From: CAIKZJ01 sp964626015
GTDB lineage: Bacteria; Bacteroidota; Ignavibacteria; Tepidaquicellales; Tepidaquicellaceae
Direction: 5' to 3'
Length of the DNA: 10,740 bases
NCBI GenBank assembly: GCA_964626015.1
Contig: CAZVCC010000079.1
Span: 1 to 10,740, forward strand
How positions within the stretch are numbered: position 1 is the stretch's first letter; every line of letters begins with the position of its first letter. The position numbers and the translations under genes are program-made. A model generated the notes under the pieces. It ran no database searches and had not been told where the DNA came from. It saw nothing but the letters and a program-made list of their open reading frames with translations. Below are positions 1 to 6,675 of this stretch, one piece after another.

Positions 1-81
1 CTCTGTGAACTCTGTGGTAAAATGCTCTTGCTCTTAGCAATAAATAAATTTCTCCTCTGTGCCCTCTGTTTTATCTCTGTG

Positions 82-109
82 TTCGAGTCGAAGATTCGCC
101 GCGGCGAAT
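82..109. repeat. Palindromic element, copy 1 (CGAGTCGAAGATTCGCCG type)
   Basis: The sequence TTCGAGTCGAAGATTCGCC leads into a perfect 16-bp palindrome, ATTCGCCGCGGCGAAT, at 94-109. Related copies occur at about 238-271 and 370-397, so this is a dispersed repeat rather than a single operator. It is much GC-richer than its surroundings. No mobility gene is nearby. Confidence 0.7.
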
Positions 110-237
110 GAATGTCTTTAAAATTTTGCTCTTATCCATAAATTAATATTTTTCTCTGTGCTACTATGTTTGAAACAGTGTAATAAAAACAAACTTTTAT
201 TAAAAAAATCTCAAGTGTTTTCTTTGCGTCCTTTGCT

Positions 238-271
238 TCCGAGTCGAAGATCCGCCGTCTTGTTGGGCGGA
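238..271. repeat. Palindromic element, copy 2
   Basis: CCGAGTCGAAGATCCGCC matches copy 1. Here the palindrome is opened out to arms TCCGCC (251-256) and GGCGGA (266-271) around a 9-nt loop. The conserved leading GAGTCGAAGAT and variable loop are what one expects of a dispersed palindromic repeat family. Confidence 0.65.
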
Positions 272-281
272 CGATCCTTGC

Positions 282-369
282 GGTAAAAATTCTCTTTCTT
301 GTTTTAGTATTAGTTCTCTGCGTCATCCGGTAAAATTCTCTTTCTTGTTTTAGTATTTGTTCTCTGTGT
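282..369. repeat. Tandem duplication, about 41 bp with 47-bp period
   Basis: The segment beginning GGTAAAAATTCTCTTTC at 282 is repeated at 329 (GGTAAAATTCTCTTTC) with only a few differences. Both copies run through TTGTTTTAGTATT and end in GTTCTCTG. The high identity suggests a recent duplication. Confidence 0.8.
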
Positions 370-397
370 TCGAGTCGTAGATTCGCCGCGGCGGGCG
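370..397. repeat. Palindromic element, copy 3
   Basis: TCGAGTCGTAGATTCGCCG followed by CGGCGGGCGG matches copies 1 and 2, with a changed right arm. All three copies are in the same orientation within 320 bp. Confidence 0.65.
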
Positions 398-520
398 GTC
401 AAAGGTTTTCTTTGCTTGCAGCTCCTGCTATGTCGTAAACTTAATACCGAAAATCTCTTTACTTTTTAGTGATAAATATTCCTCTTAAAAAATTTATTTC
501 AATATCCTATATTAGCATAC

Positions 521-1792
521 ATGGAAACTACTATTATTATAGCACTCCTTGTCCTGGTAATAATCTTATACTTTGTATTTCAGATGAACCAAAACAAGGA
601 ACTTCGCGCAAACAGGGAAGAACTCCTGAATGCTACCAAAGAGAACAGAGCTGAACTCAGCAATGCTTTAAAGGAAATTAATCAGACTATCGAATCAAAA
701 ATCGATGCCCTGATTTCAAAGTCCGACGAATACAATAAATACAACCGCGAAACCATTACTGCATCTTTGAAAGATTTCCAGCTTACTTTTGAAAAGAATG
801 TTGAATCGTTCAATACAGTTCAGAAAGAAAAGTTTATGCAGATTGAAACTAATCAAACAAAACTTATTGATACCACGGAAAAAAAGCTTGAGCAAATGCG
901 ACAGATAGTTGACGAAAAACTCCAGAAAACATTGAACGAAAGACTTAATCTTTCGTTTCAAACAGTCGGCAGTCAGCTGAAAGCTGTGCAGGAAGGGCTC
1001 GGAGAAATGAAAAACCTCGCTCAGGATGTTGGCGGTCTGAAAAAGGTTTTAAGCAACGTTAAAACTCGGGGCAATCTCGGTGAAGTCCAGCTTGAAATGC
1101 TTCTCGAGCAGATACTCGCTCCCGACCAATACGAAAAGAACGTCAAAACAAAGCAGGGCAGCAGCGATTCCGTCGAATTTGCAATAAAACTTCCCGGACG
1201 CGACGAGCTTGAAGGCTCTGTATATCTGCCCGTTGACGCTAAATTCCCGAAAGATACTTATGAACAGCTTTATGACGCTTATGAAACCGCTGACGTAAAA
1301 TTAATCGACGCAGCTTCAAAAAATTTCGAGAATGCAATCAAACTAATGGCAAAAGATATAAGCGAAAAATATCTCGACCCTCCCTTTACGACAGATTTCG
1401 GCATTATGTTCCTTCCTTTTGAAAGCATTTACGCTGAGGTCGTTCGCAAGTCAGCTTTGCTTGAAGAACTTCAGCGCAAACATAAAATAATCGTAACGGG
1501 TCCCACTACCTTTGCGGCAATACTCAATAGTTTGCAAATGGGATTCAAAACTCTTGCCATTCAAAAACGCAGCAGTGAAGTTTGGAAAGTGCTCGGTGCA
1601 GTAAAAAAAGAGTTTGAAAATTTTGGCGGCATGCTCGAAAAAGCGCAAAAGAATTTTGTGACAGGACTCAACCAGCTCGACGAAGTTATGGGTAAACGTA
1701 CTAAAGCAATTCAGCGTAAACTCAATGATGTCGAATCCTTAAATCAGAATGACTCTGCTAAAATTCTCCCGGAACCAAACAACGATGATTAA
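521..1792 (+). CDS. rmuC: DNA recombination protein RmuC
   Basis: RmuC family protein. In E. coli RmuC was found as a factor limiting inversions at short inverted repeats, and its core is a predicted nuclease-like fold. The 423-residue protein has the full family layout. Residues 3-20 form a strongly hydrophobic N-terminal membrane segment, residues 25-170 are a long Lys/Glu-rich coiled coil, and residues 175-380 are the RmuC domain. Recognisable motifs are RGNLGE (183-188), PVDAKFP (237-243, with D239 and K241 as likely core residues), FLPFE (297-301) and the segment around TGPTTFAAIL (327-336). Length is typical. The ATG at 521 fits because the membrane segment begins immediately; no Shine-Dalgarno is visible. 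An overlapping frame at 469-654 is a shadow. It is flanked on both sides by repeat-rich DNA and is not obviously in an operon with the downstream genes. Its GC content and codon use resemble the first half of the next gene. Identification is secure; any link to phage defence would be inference from position only. Confidence 0.95.
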   Translation: METTIIIALLVLVIILYFVFQMNQNKELRANREELLNATKENRAELSNALKEINQTIESKIDALISKSDEYNKYNRETITASLKDFQLTFEKNVESFNTVQKEKFMQIETNQTKLIDTTEKKLEQMRQIVDEKLQKTLNERLNLSFQTVGSQLKAVQEGLGEMKNLAQDVGGLKKVLSNVKTRGNLGEVQLEMLLEQILAPDQYEKNVKTKQGSSDSVEFAIKLPGRDELEGSVYLPVDAKFPKDTYEQLYDAYETADVKLIDAASKNFENAIKLMAKDISEKYLDPPFTTDFGIMFLPFESIYAEVVRKSALLEELQRKHKIIVTGPTTFAAILNSLQMGFKTLAIQKRSSEVWKVLGAVKKEFENFGGMLEKAQKNFVTGLNQLDEVMGKRTKAIQRKLNDVESLNQNDSAKILPEPNNDD

Positions 1793-2000
1793 ACTATAAT
1801 TGCTCAAGTCACGTTAACCTCAGCCATCAGCTATGAGCCATCAGCTTTTAACTATTTCCTATTAACTATTAACTACTAACAATGCTTTCTATGCGCTCTT
1901 TGCATCCGCCGTGGCAAATCTTGGCGAACCGTCACTCGTCATCCGTCATCTGTTTTCGCAATTCACTTGTCACTGGTCACTCGTCACTGCTCTTATGCTA

Positions 2001-2028
2001 TTAACTATTAACTATTAACTATTAACTA
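2001..2028. repeat. Heptamer array (TTAACTA)x4
   Basis: Four perfect head-to-tail copies of TTAACTA, preceded by a partial CTA. It has the same unit as the array at 2233-2274 and a related unit to the CTAACAA array at 10621-10669. Confidence 0.9.
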
Positions 2029-2123
2029 TACTAAGTTTTTGTTTTTTCAATTAAATTAAATCCGTGCAAATCCGTAAAATCCGTGTAAATCAGCGTTCTA
2101 TTATATTTCTAAGTTTCTTCCTT

Positions 2124-2149
2124 CCTTAATTCCACACCTGGAATTAGGG
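2124..2149. repeat. Inverted repeat, 11-bp arms
   Basis: CCTTAATTCCA (2124-2134) pairs with TGGAATTAGGG (2139-2149) around a 4-nt CACC loop, with one T-G wobble. Neither strand shows a T-run after the stem, so it reads as a dispersed palindromic element more than a terminator, although it could end transcription from rmuC. Confidence 0.7.
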
Positions 2150-2160
2150 GCTATTAACTA

Positions 2161-2298
2161 TTAACTATTTCTTCTAACTCCTAGCTTCTAGATTCTAACT
2201 TCTGCTCTTAAATCACTATTAACTATAAAGTATTAACTATTAACTATTAACTATTAACTATTAACTATTAACTATTTCTTCTAACTCCTAGTTTCTAG
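2161..2298. repeat. 31-bp direct repeat pair with 107-bp spacing
   Basis: The stretch beginning TTAACTATTTCTTCTAACTC at 2161-2191 recurs at 2268-2298 with one C/T difference. Both copies start in a TTAACTA unit and run into the CCTAG-TTCTAG family, so a composite of two repeat families was duplicated as one block. Confidence 0.85.
2233..2274. repeat. Heptamer array (TTAACTA)x6
   Basis: Six perfect copies of TTAACTA lie 90 bp upstream of the restriction-modification start codon. Perfect copies suggest recent slippage, so copy number may vary between strains. A copy change here would shift the distance between distal promoter elements and the gene. Confidence 0.92.
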
Positions 2299-2364
2299 CT
2301 CCTGTTCTCAAATTCTCCCTAACTTCTAAAAAATTAAATTACTATTTTGTAACAAATACAGAAT

Positions 2365-5300
2365 ATGCCAAACTTTGAGAATGCTTTTAAAACCGTTTGC
2401 GAACTCGTAGAAGATTTTAAAGAAAACGAAGCCCGCTATCTTTCTCCGCAGTATCAGGAAGCCGAAGTCCGCCGCGATTATATAGATAAACTCCTCGAAG
2501 CTCTTGGATGGGATGTTTACCACCGCACTCAGAAGAACCCTTACGCTCAGGAAGTAAAAGTTGAAAAAGGTGTCAGCATCGGCAAAGCACAGAAACGCGC
2601 CGACTACGCTCTTTATATCTCGCCCGAATTCCGTCAGCCGAAGTTTTTCGTCGAGGCAAAAAAACCGAGCCGCAACCTTAAAAATGCAGACGACTATTTC
2701 CAGACAATACGTTACGGATGGAATGCAAACACTCCCGTCGCAGTACTTACGGACTTTCAGGAGTTTCACATACTCGATTGCCGGTATAAACCGAACATTA
2801 AAAACGTTCTCGATAACCCTAACCATAAAGCTTATGTCTATACCGATTATTCCGACAGGGAAAAGTTCAGCGAAATATTCTATCTCTTTAACCGCGACGA
2901 CGCTGCGAAATCATCTCTTGAAAATTATTCCGCAAAGTTTGAAAAGATAAAAGGCAAAGCTAAACTAAAGCTGAAAGAATCCCTTCAGTCAATAGACGAC
3001 GACTTCCTCGAATATATAGACGAAGTCCGCGAAACACTCGCAAAGGCATTCAAGAAAAACGACTCTAAACTTTCGAGCGAAGAGCTGACAGAAGCAACTC
3101 AGCGAACGATTGACAGAATCGTTTTCATTCGTTTCCTTGAAGATAAACTCATCGAACCCGAATACTACATCAGCGAATTCGGTAAGAAAGGGAACGCATG
3201 GACGGAATTCATTACAGTCTGCCGCAAGCTCGACGCAAAGTACAACGGAATAGTTTTCAAAAAACACTTCATAGACGAGCAGACATTTCAGGGACCCGAA
3301 CAAAGCACTTTCAAAAAAATCTGCGATGAAATATCATACCTCAATTCACCGTACGACTTCAACGCAATCCCTATACATATACTCGGCTCAATCTACGAGC
3401 GTTTCCTCGGCAAAGTCGTAAACGCTACGGCACAGCGCGTCAAAGTCGAAGAAAAGCCCGAAGTCCGCAAAGCAGGCGGTGTTTATTACACCCCAAAATA
3501 CATTGTGGACTACATCGTCGATAACACAGTCGGAAAGATTATACGAAATGAAAATGACAAACAGGGTAGCGCAAGCATCCCTGCTTGCGAAAAAGAAAAA
3601 AGCAGCAATCTGGAAGATTGCCCTACCCTTCCGTCAGGCAAAACCCCAGCTGAAATCTCAAAACTCCGATTCGCAGACATCGCATGCGGAAGCGGCTCAT
3701 TCCTTATTGGCGTATTTGAAACACTCCTGAAATACCACACCGAATACTATCAGTCGCATCCCGAACAGGCAAAGAAAGACGGTTGCATAAACAAAGAAGG
3801 ACAATGGATACTCAGCATAAAGCAAAAGCAAAACATACTCCTCAACAACATATACGGAGTTGACATAGACAATCAGGCAGTAGAAGTCACACAGCTTTCG
3901 CTCGCACTAAAAATGCTCGAAGACGAATCCACCGCCACAGCAAACGAAATGCAGGTACTCTTCCACGAAAAAATCCTCCCCGACCTATCAAAGAATATAG
4001 TATGCGGTAATTCTCTCATCGGAACAGACATAATCTACGAAGAATCAACCGACGGACTCTTTGAACGCAAACGCCGCATCACACCAGAAGAAGAGCGCAA
4101 ACTAAACCCAATGGACTTTGAAAAACGTTTTCCGCATATATTCCCAAACCAAAACACCCAAGCGGTATCATCCTTGCATGTTCCCGCGGTGTCATCCCCG
4201 AATGTTTCTATCGGGGATCTAATAAGTACAAATCCAGCAAATAAAAACGGCTTCGACGCAATAGTCGGGAATCCGCCGTATTTTAATTTACAAGTCTCAG
4301 ATAATATTACAAAAGAATATTTAAAATATAATTATAAATCTTTCGCTGGTAAAGCTGATATATTATACTTTTTCATTGAAAGAGCAATTTCAAAGTTAAA
4401 CAAAACAGGAACTTTAGGATATATTACATCAAGATATTTTTTGGAAGCTACGGATGCAAAACAACTTAGAACATTTATAGTAAATAACAGTAATGTTGTA
4501 CAATTAATAGATTTTAGTAATTACTACGTTTTTAAAGGTGTTGGAATTCATACAATTATTAGTATCTTTTCAAACAATAAGATATTATTTACAAAAGTTA
4601 ATGTATTTGATAAAAAATTAACTGATAATATATTAGATAATGTGAATTTTAATAGTTTTACTATTGAAATAAATTCTAATGAGTGGTTGCTATCAAAAGA
4701 AAATGAGAAGCAACTTATAAATAAGCTAAATATTTCTTCAATTAAATTAATAGACATTGCGACTATTGAGCAAGGTCAAAAAACAGGTTTAAATTCTGTA
4801 TTTGGGATTAGTAAAGAAATGGCTAATGGTTTTGAAAAAGAACCACTAAAGAAATTGATAAAGAATAGCCATATTAACAGATATTATGTTGACTATAAGA
4901 ATGTATATTTAATTTATACAGATTCAATGTTTGATATAGATAAATATCCCCAAATAAAAGAATACTTACTAAAACACCAAAAAGAGCTGAAACAAAGAGC
5001 AGAAGCGTGTGATAATAAATATGAGTGGTATAGACTGCAACGGCCAAGAGATGTAGAGCTATTCGAGAGTTGCGAAAAAATTGTCGTACCTTACAGAGCA
5101 GAATATAACAAGTTCGCTTATGATGACAAACAATATTTTAATGATGGAGGTGATATTCGAATTATTGTTATTAATAAAGAATCAAAATATTCAACAAAAT
5201 ATATTTTAGGTATTCTTAATTCGAAATTAATGAACTTCTTTTACAATTTTATTGGGAGAAGAAAAGGAAAGGTATTAGAATATTTTGTTGAACCGTTGGG

Positions 5301-5541
5301 AAAGATTCCAATTAAAACAATCAATTTTGATGATTCAATTGAATGTCAATCCCACGACCGCATCGTCTCACTCGTCGAACAAATGCTCGAATCAAAAAAA
5401 CTGCTACATACTGCAAAAACAGACAAAGACAAAACATACTACGAAAACAAATGCACAGACCTCGATCGCGCCATCGACTCTGAAGTCTATAAACTCTACG
5501 GTCTCACCGAAGAAGAAATAAAAATAGTGGAGGGGAAATAA
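2365..5541 (+). CDS. Type IIG restriction-modification enzyme (Eco57I/TaqI_C type)
   Basis: A single 1058-residue polypeptide that should both cut DNA and methylate adenine using S-adenosylmethionine. The N-terminal nuclease domain (1-110) contains VRRDYIDKLLEALGWDV and a PD-(D/E)xK centre: D80 in ADYAL, then E97 and K99 in VEAKKPS. A helical linker (150-360) leads to the N6-adenine methyltransferase domain, with GVYYTP (372-377), motif I ADIACGSGSF (437-446) and the catalytic NPPY (636-639). The TaqI-like specificity domain (about 780-990) contains YEWYRLQRPRD, IVVPYRA and GRRKGK. A charged C-terminal coiled coil closes the protein. Length is typical of type IIG. The ATG start has no Shine-Dalgarno. 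Oddities: two in-frame repeat insertions (residues 400-422 and 600-617), and a sharp drop in GC just after NPPY (about 58% at 3421-3480, 15% at 4561-4620 by hand count) that recovers near 5340. The frame and all catalytic motifs are intact, so it is probably active. The recognition sequence cannot be read from the protein. The stop overlaps an ATG (TAATG). Confidence 0.93.
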   Translation: MPNFENAFKTVCELVEDFKENEARYLSPQYQEAEVRRDYIDKLLEALGWDVYHRTQKNPYAQEVKVEKGVSIGKAQKRADYALYISPEFRQPKFFVEAKKPSRNLKNADDYFQTIRYGWNANTPVAVLTDFQEFHILDCRYKPNIKNVLDNPNHKAYVYTDYSDREKFSEIFYLFNRDDAAKSSLENYSAKFEKIKGKAKLKLKESLQSIDDDFLEYIDEVRETLAKAFKKNDSKLSSEELTEATQRTIDRIVFIRFLEDKLIEPEYYISEFGKKGNAWTEFITVCRKLDAKYNGIVFKKHFIDEQTFQGPEQSTFKKICDEISYLNSPYDFNAIPIHILGSIYERFLGKVVNATAQRVKVEEKPEVRKAGGVYYTPKYIVDYIVDNTVGKIIRNENDKQGSASIPACEKEKSSNLEDCPTLPSGKTPAEISKLRFADIACGSGSFLIGVFETLLKYHTEYYQSHPEQAKKDGCINKEGQWILSIKQKQNILLNNIYGVDIDNQAVEVTQLSLALKMLEDESTATANEMQVLFHEKILPDLSKNIVCGNSLIGTDIIYEESTDGLFERKRRITPEEERKLNPMDFEKRFPHIFPNQNTQAVSSLHVPAVSSPNVSIGDLISTNPANKNGFDAIVGNPPYFNLQVSDNITKEYLKYNYKSFAGKADILYFFIERAISKLNKTGTLGYITSRYFLEATDAKQLRTFIVNNSNVVQLIDFSNYYVFKGVGIHTIISIFSNNKILFTKVNVFDKKLTDNILDNVNFNSFTIEINSNEWLLSKENEKQLINKLNISSIKLIDIATIEQGQKTGLNSVFGISKEMANGFEKEPLKKLIKNSHINRYYVDYKNVYLIYTDSMFDIDKYPQIKEYLLKHQKELKQRAEACDNKYEWYRLQRPRDVELFESCEKIVVPYRAEYNKFAYDDKQYFNDGGDIRIIVINKESKYSTKYILGILNSKLMNFFYNFIGRRKGKVLEYFVEPLGKIPIKTINFDDSIECQSHDRIVSLVEQMLESKKLLHTAKTDKDKTYYENKCTDLDRAIDSEVYKLYGLTEEEIKIVEGK
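3563..3629 (+). repeat. Three-way-junction palindromic element inserted in frame
   Basis: Outer arms AGGGTAG (3563-3569) and CTACCCT (3623-3629) enclose two perfect hairpins. Hairpin 1 is CGCAAGCA/TGCTTGCG (3570-3577 and 3582-3589) with loop TCCC. Hairpin 2 is GCAATCT/AGATTGC (3605-3611 and 3615-3621) with loop GGA. The 67 bp encode residues 400-422 of the restriction enzyme, a Ser/Cys/Lys-rich stretch between IIRNENDK and GKTPAEISKLR. From memory, type IIG relatives usually run nearly directly from VGK.. to GKTPEEISKLR, so this block looks like an insertion in a surface linker before the SAM motif. It resembles in logic the Rickettsia palindromic elements that sit inside genes. Confidence 0.85.
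4162..4218 (+). repeat. 24-bp tandem repeat plus hairpin inside the restriction gene
   Basis: Two 24-bp units (4162-4185 and 4186-4209, 18 of 24 identical) encode the octapeptides AVSSLHVP and AVSSPNVS (residues 600-615). The second unit overlaps a perfect inverted repeat, ATCCCCGA (4194-4201) and TCGGGGAT (4211-4218), with a 9-nt loop. It lies about 20 codons before NPPY in a variable loop, so it should be tolerated. It looks like a second dispersed palindromic repeat that has settled in the gene and kept the frame. Confidence 0.8.
5383..5541 (+). repeat. 3' end of restriction gene, repeated downstream (copy A)
   Basis: These bases encode the last 52 residues (MLESKKLL to IVEGK). They are repeated at 6676-6852 with about 47 of 52 residues identical and a 7-residue insertion in the other copy. 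Similarity falls off sharply upstream of this ATG, apart from a shared GAAC. The pair flanks the Shedu gene as direct repeats. Confidence 0.92.
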
Positions 5542-5570
5542 TGATTAATAATTTATATAAAACAATTTAG
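5541..5570 (+). CDS. Nine-codon minicistron between restriction gene and sduA
   Basis: ATG at 5541 overlaps the restriction gene stop (TAATG) and has GGAGGGG (5529-5535) 5 nt upstream. It reads MINNLYKTI and stops at TAG 5568-5570, only 3 nt before the ATG of sduA. Ribosomes ending the large gene could restart here and then again at sduA, whose own ribosome binding site is poor. It could also be the surviving start of a gene that once followed directly, as the TTG-started gene follows the duplicate copy. Expression is unproven. Confidence 0.4.
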   Translation: MINNLYKTI

Positions 5571-5573
5571 AGC

Positions 5574-6671
5574 ATGAAGAAAAAGGCCAAATCACCAAAA
5601 CAGAAAATATTGGAAGAAAAGAGGAGGAAACTAACTGTTTCTGTTTTTGAATATTGGAAAAAGCAAGACGAACTTAATTTAACTCTTTTCAATAATTTGA
5701 ATGATCTAGGAATACAAGATGTCAAGTATGAACCATTACCATTTGATTTATCAAGTTTTATTTATTTGCTAGATGATGGAGCTGTATTAATAAGATTCAA
5801 AACTGAAAATTGTATTAAAGGAATGCACACAATAATATTACAAGATAGTATGTATAATTTTATTAGCAAAGGTTTGATTATCCCTATAAGAAACAAGAAT
5901 ATTATAATATCGTCTATTAAAGTTATAGATACCTCTTTTAAAAATACAAAATTTTATGTAGGTGATAAAGAGTATTTTGTAGAATATCTAATCTATAATC
6001 ATATAAAATATGATGACGATAAATCTCTTCCTTCACTTGTTAAAGCTTTATTGGATTTTAGACTGACTTTACTTGGAATAAATTTTGCAAGGAATATTGA
6101 TAATATTGATGCAAAAGATAGTAAAATAACAAATAATGATATAATAGAAAAACTAAAATTGAAAATAGACGAATTTACTCAATTATTAACAAGCGATGCA
6201 AAAGAGGAAGTTTTGCAAGTATTTTTAAAGAAGAATCCATATTTACTTAAAATTTCTTCAACGATAATTCCTAAACAAAAACTTGGAGAAGATTTTATTA
6301 CAGACTTTGTATTAGCAAATTTATTAGACAAGGGTAAAGAATATACTTTCGTGGAATTAGAGAAAGCAACTCATAAAATATTAACAAAAGAAGGGGCGTT
6401 ATCTTCTGAAGTTAATAAAGCATTAAAGCAAGTCAATGATTGGAGTACTTGGTTAGAAATAAATAAGAGTTATTTACAAAATAAATTACCAAATCTTGAA
6501 ACACCCAAATTTTTAATTGTTATAGGTCGCTCAAATGAGATGACTGAAACCGAAAAAGAAAAGTTAAGATCATATTGTAGAAGTTATAATAATATTAATA
6601 TTATGAGCTATGATGATTTGGTTTCACAAGCAAATGAGTTATTAAAGAATTTAGAAAGTATTAATTTATAG
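5574..6671 (+). CDS. sduA: Shedu anti-phage nuclease SduA (DUF4263)
   Basis: Shedu is a single-gene phage defence system whose protein carries a PD-(D/E)xK nuclease domain (DUF4263). Studied members form oligomers that cut or nick DNA. This 365-residue protein has a basic start, a diverse N-terminal sensor-like region (20-200) with beta-rich segments, and the DUF4263 domain from about 205 to 355. Within it I see EEVLQVFLKKNPYLL (211-225), LGEDFITDFVLAN (237-249, candidate D244), FVELEKATHKI (259-269, candidates E261, E263 and K264) and the helix KALKQVNDWSTWLE (282-295), all typical in order and spacing. FLIVIGRS (313-320) forms a core strand. The gene is very AT-rich, unlike the start of the restriction gene, which fits acquisition as a separate cassette. 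It lies between two copies of the restriction gene 3' end. The start follows the minicistron by 3 nt. Family assignment is firm; the trigger is unknown. Confidence 0.88.
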   Translation: MKKKAKSPKQKILEEKRRKLTVSVFEYWKKQDELNLTLFNNLNDLGIQDVKYEPLPFDLSSFIYLLDDGAVLIRFKTENCIKGMHTIILQDSMYNFISKGLIIPIRNKNIIISSIKVIDTSFKNTKFYVGDKEYFVEYLIYNHIKYDDDKSLPSLVKALLDFRLTLLGINFARNIDNIDAKDSKITNNDIIEKLKLKIDEFTQLLTSDAKEEVLQVFLKKNPYLLKISSTIIPKQKLGEDFITDFVLANLLDKGKEYTFVELEKATHKILTKEGALSSEVNKALKQVNDWSTWLEINKSYLQNKLPNLETPKFLIVIGRSNEMTETEKEKLRSYCRSYNNINIMSYDDLVSQANELLKNLESINL

Positions 6672-6675
6672 AACT

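Larger units (their letters stand above)
1..520. repeat. Non-coding region of degenerate short repeats
   Basis: I see no credible gene here; the open frames run through repeats. The stretch is a patchwork of variants of CTCTGTG (positions 1-16, 54-80, 152-160, 314-320, 360-368) and CTTTGCGTCCTTTGC (222-236). Interspersed are a palindromic element present three times and a tandem duplication of about 41 bp. The last 40 bases before the next gene are AT-rich and could hold its promoter, but I cannot pick out a convincing one. Confidence 0.75.
1793..2364. repeat. Non-coding region built of several tandem-repeat families
   Basis: No gene is visible in these 572 bases. In order they hold a doubled GCCATCAGCT (1823-1848), a first TTAACTA run (about 1856-1878), a CGTCATCC/TCACTCGTCAC family (1930-1990), a heptamer array (2001-2028), a TCCGTGTAAA family with about 10-bp period (2061-2095), a long inverted repeat (2124-2149), a 31-bp direct repeat (2161 and 2268), a CTTCTAACTCCTAG family, and a second heptamer array (2233-2274). 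The promoter of the restriction-modification gene should lie in the last 60 bases, but I see no strong match and no Shine-Dalgarno. Confidence 0.8.

Noticed and set aside
132..326. Minus-strand 64-codon frame
   Set aside because: It is made of the intergenic repeats and palindromic element; its Arg/Thr-rich product follows from repeat composition.
2124..2149. Rho-independent terminator of rmuC
   Set aside because: The stem is good but no T-run follows on either strand, and it lies 330 bp past the stop codon among repeat families.
2326..2826. Minus-strand 166-codon frame
   Set aside because: Antisense shadow of the nuclease domain of the restriction gene, which shows clear catalytic motifs on the + strand.
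2365..5541. BREX PglX methyltransferase
   Set aside because: The protein has its own N-terminal PD-(D/E)xK nuclease domain (D80, E97, K99), which fits type IIG, and no other BREX genes are present.
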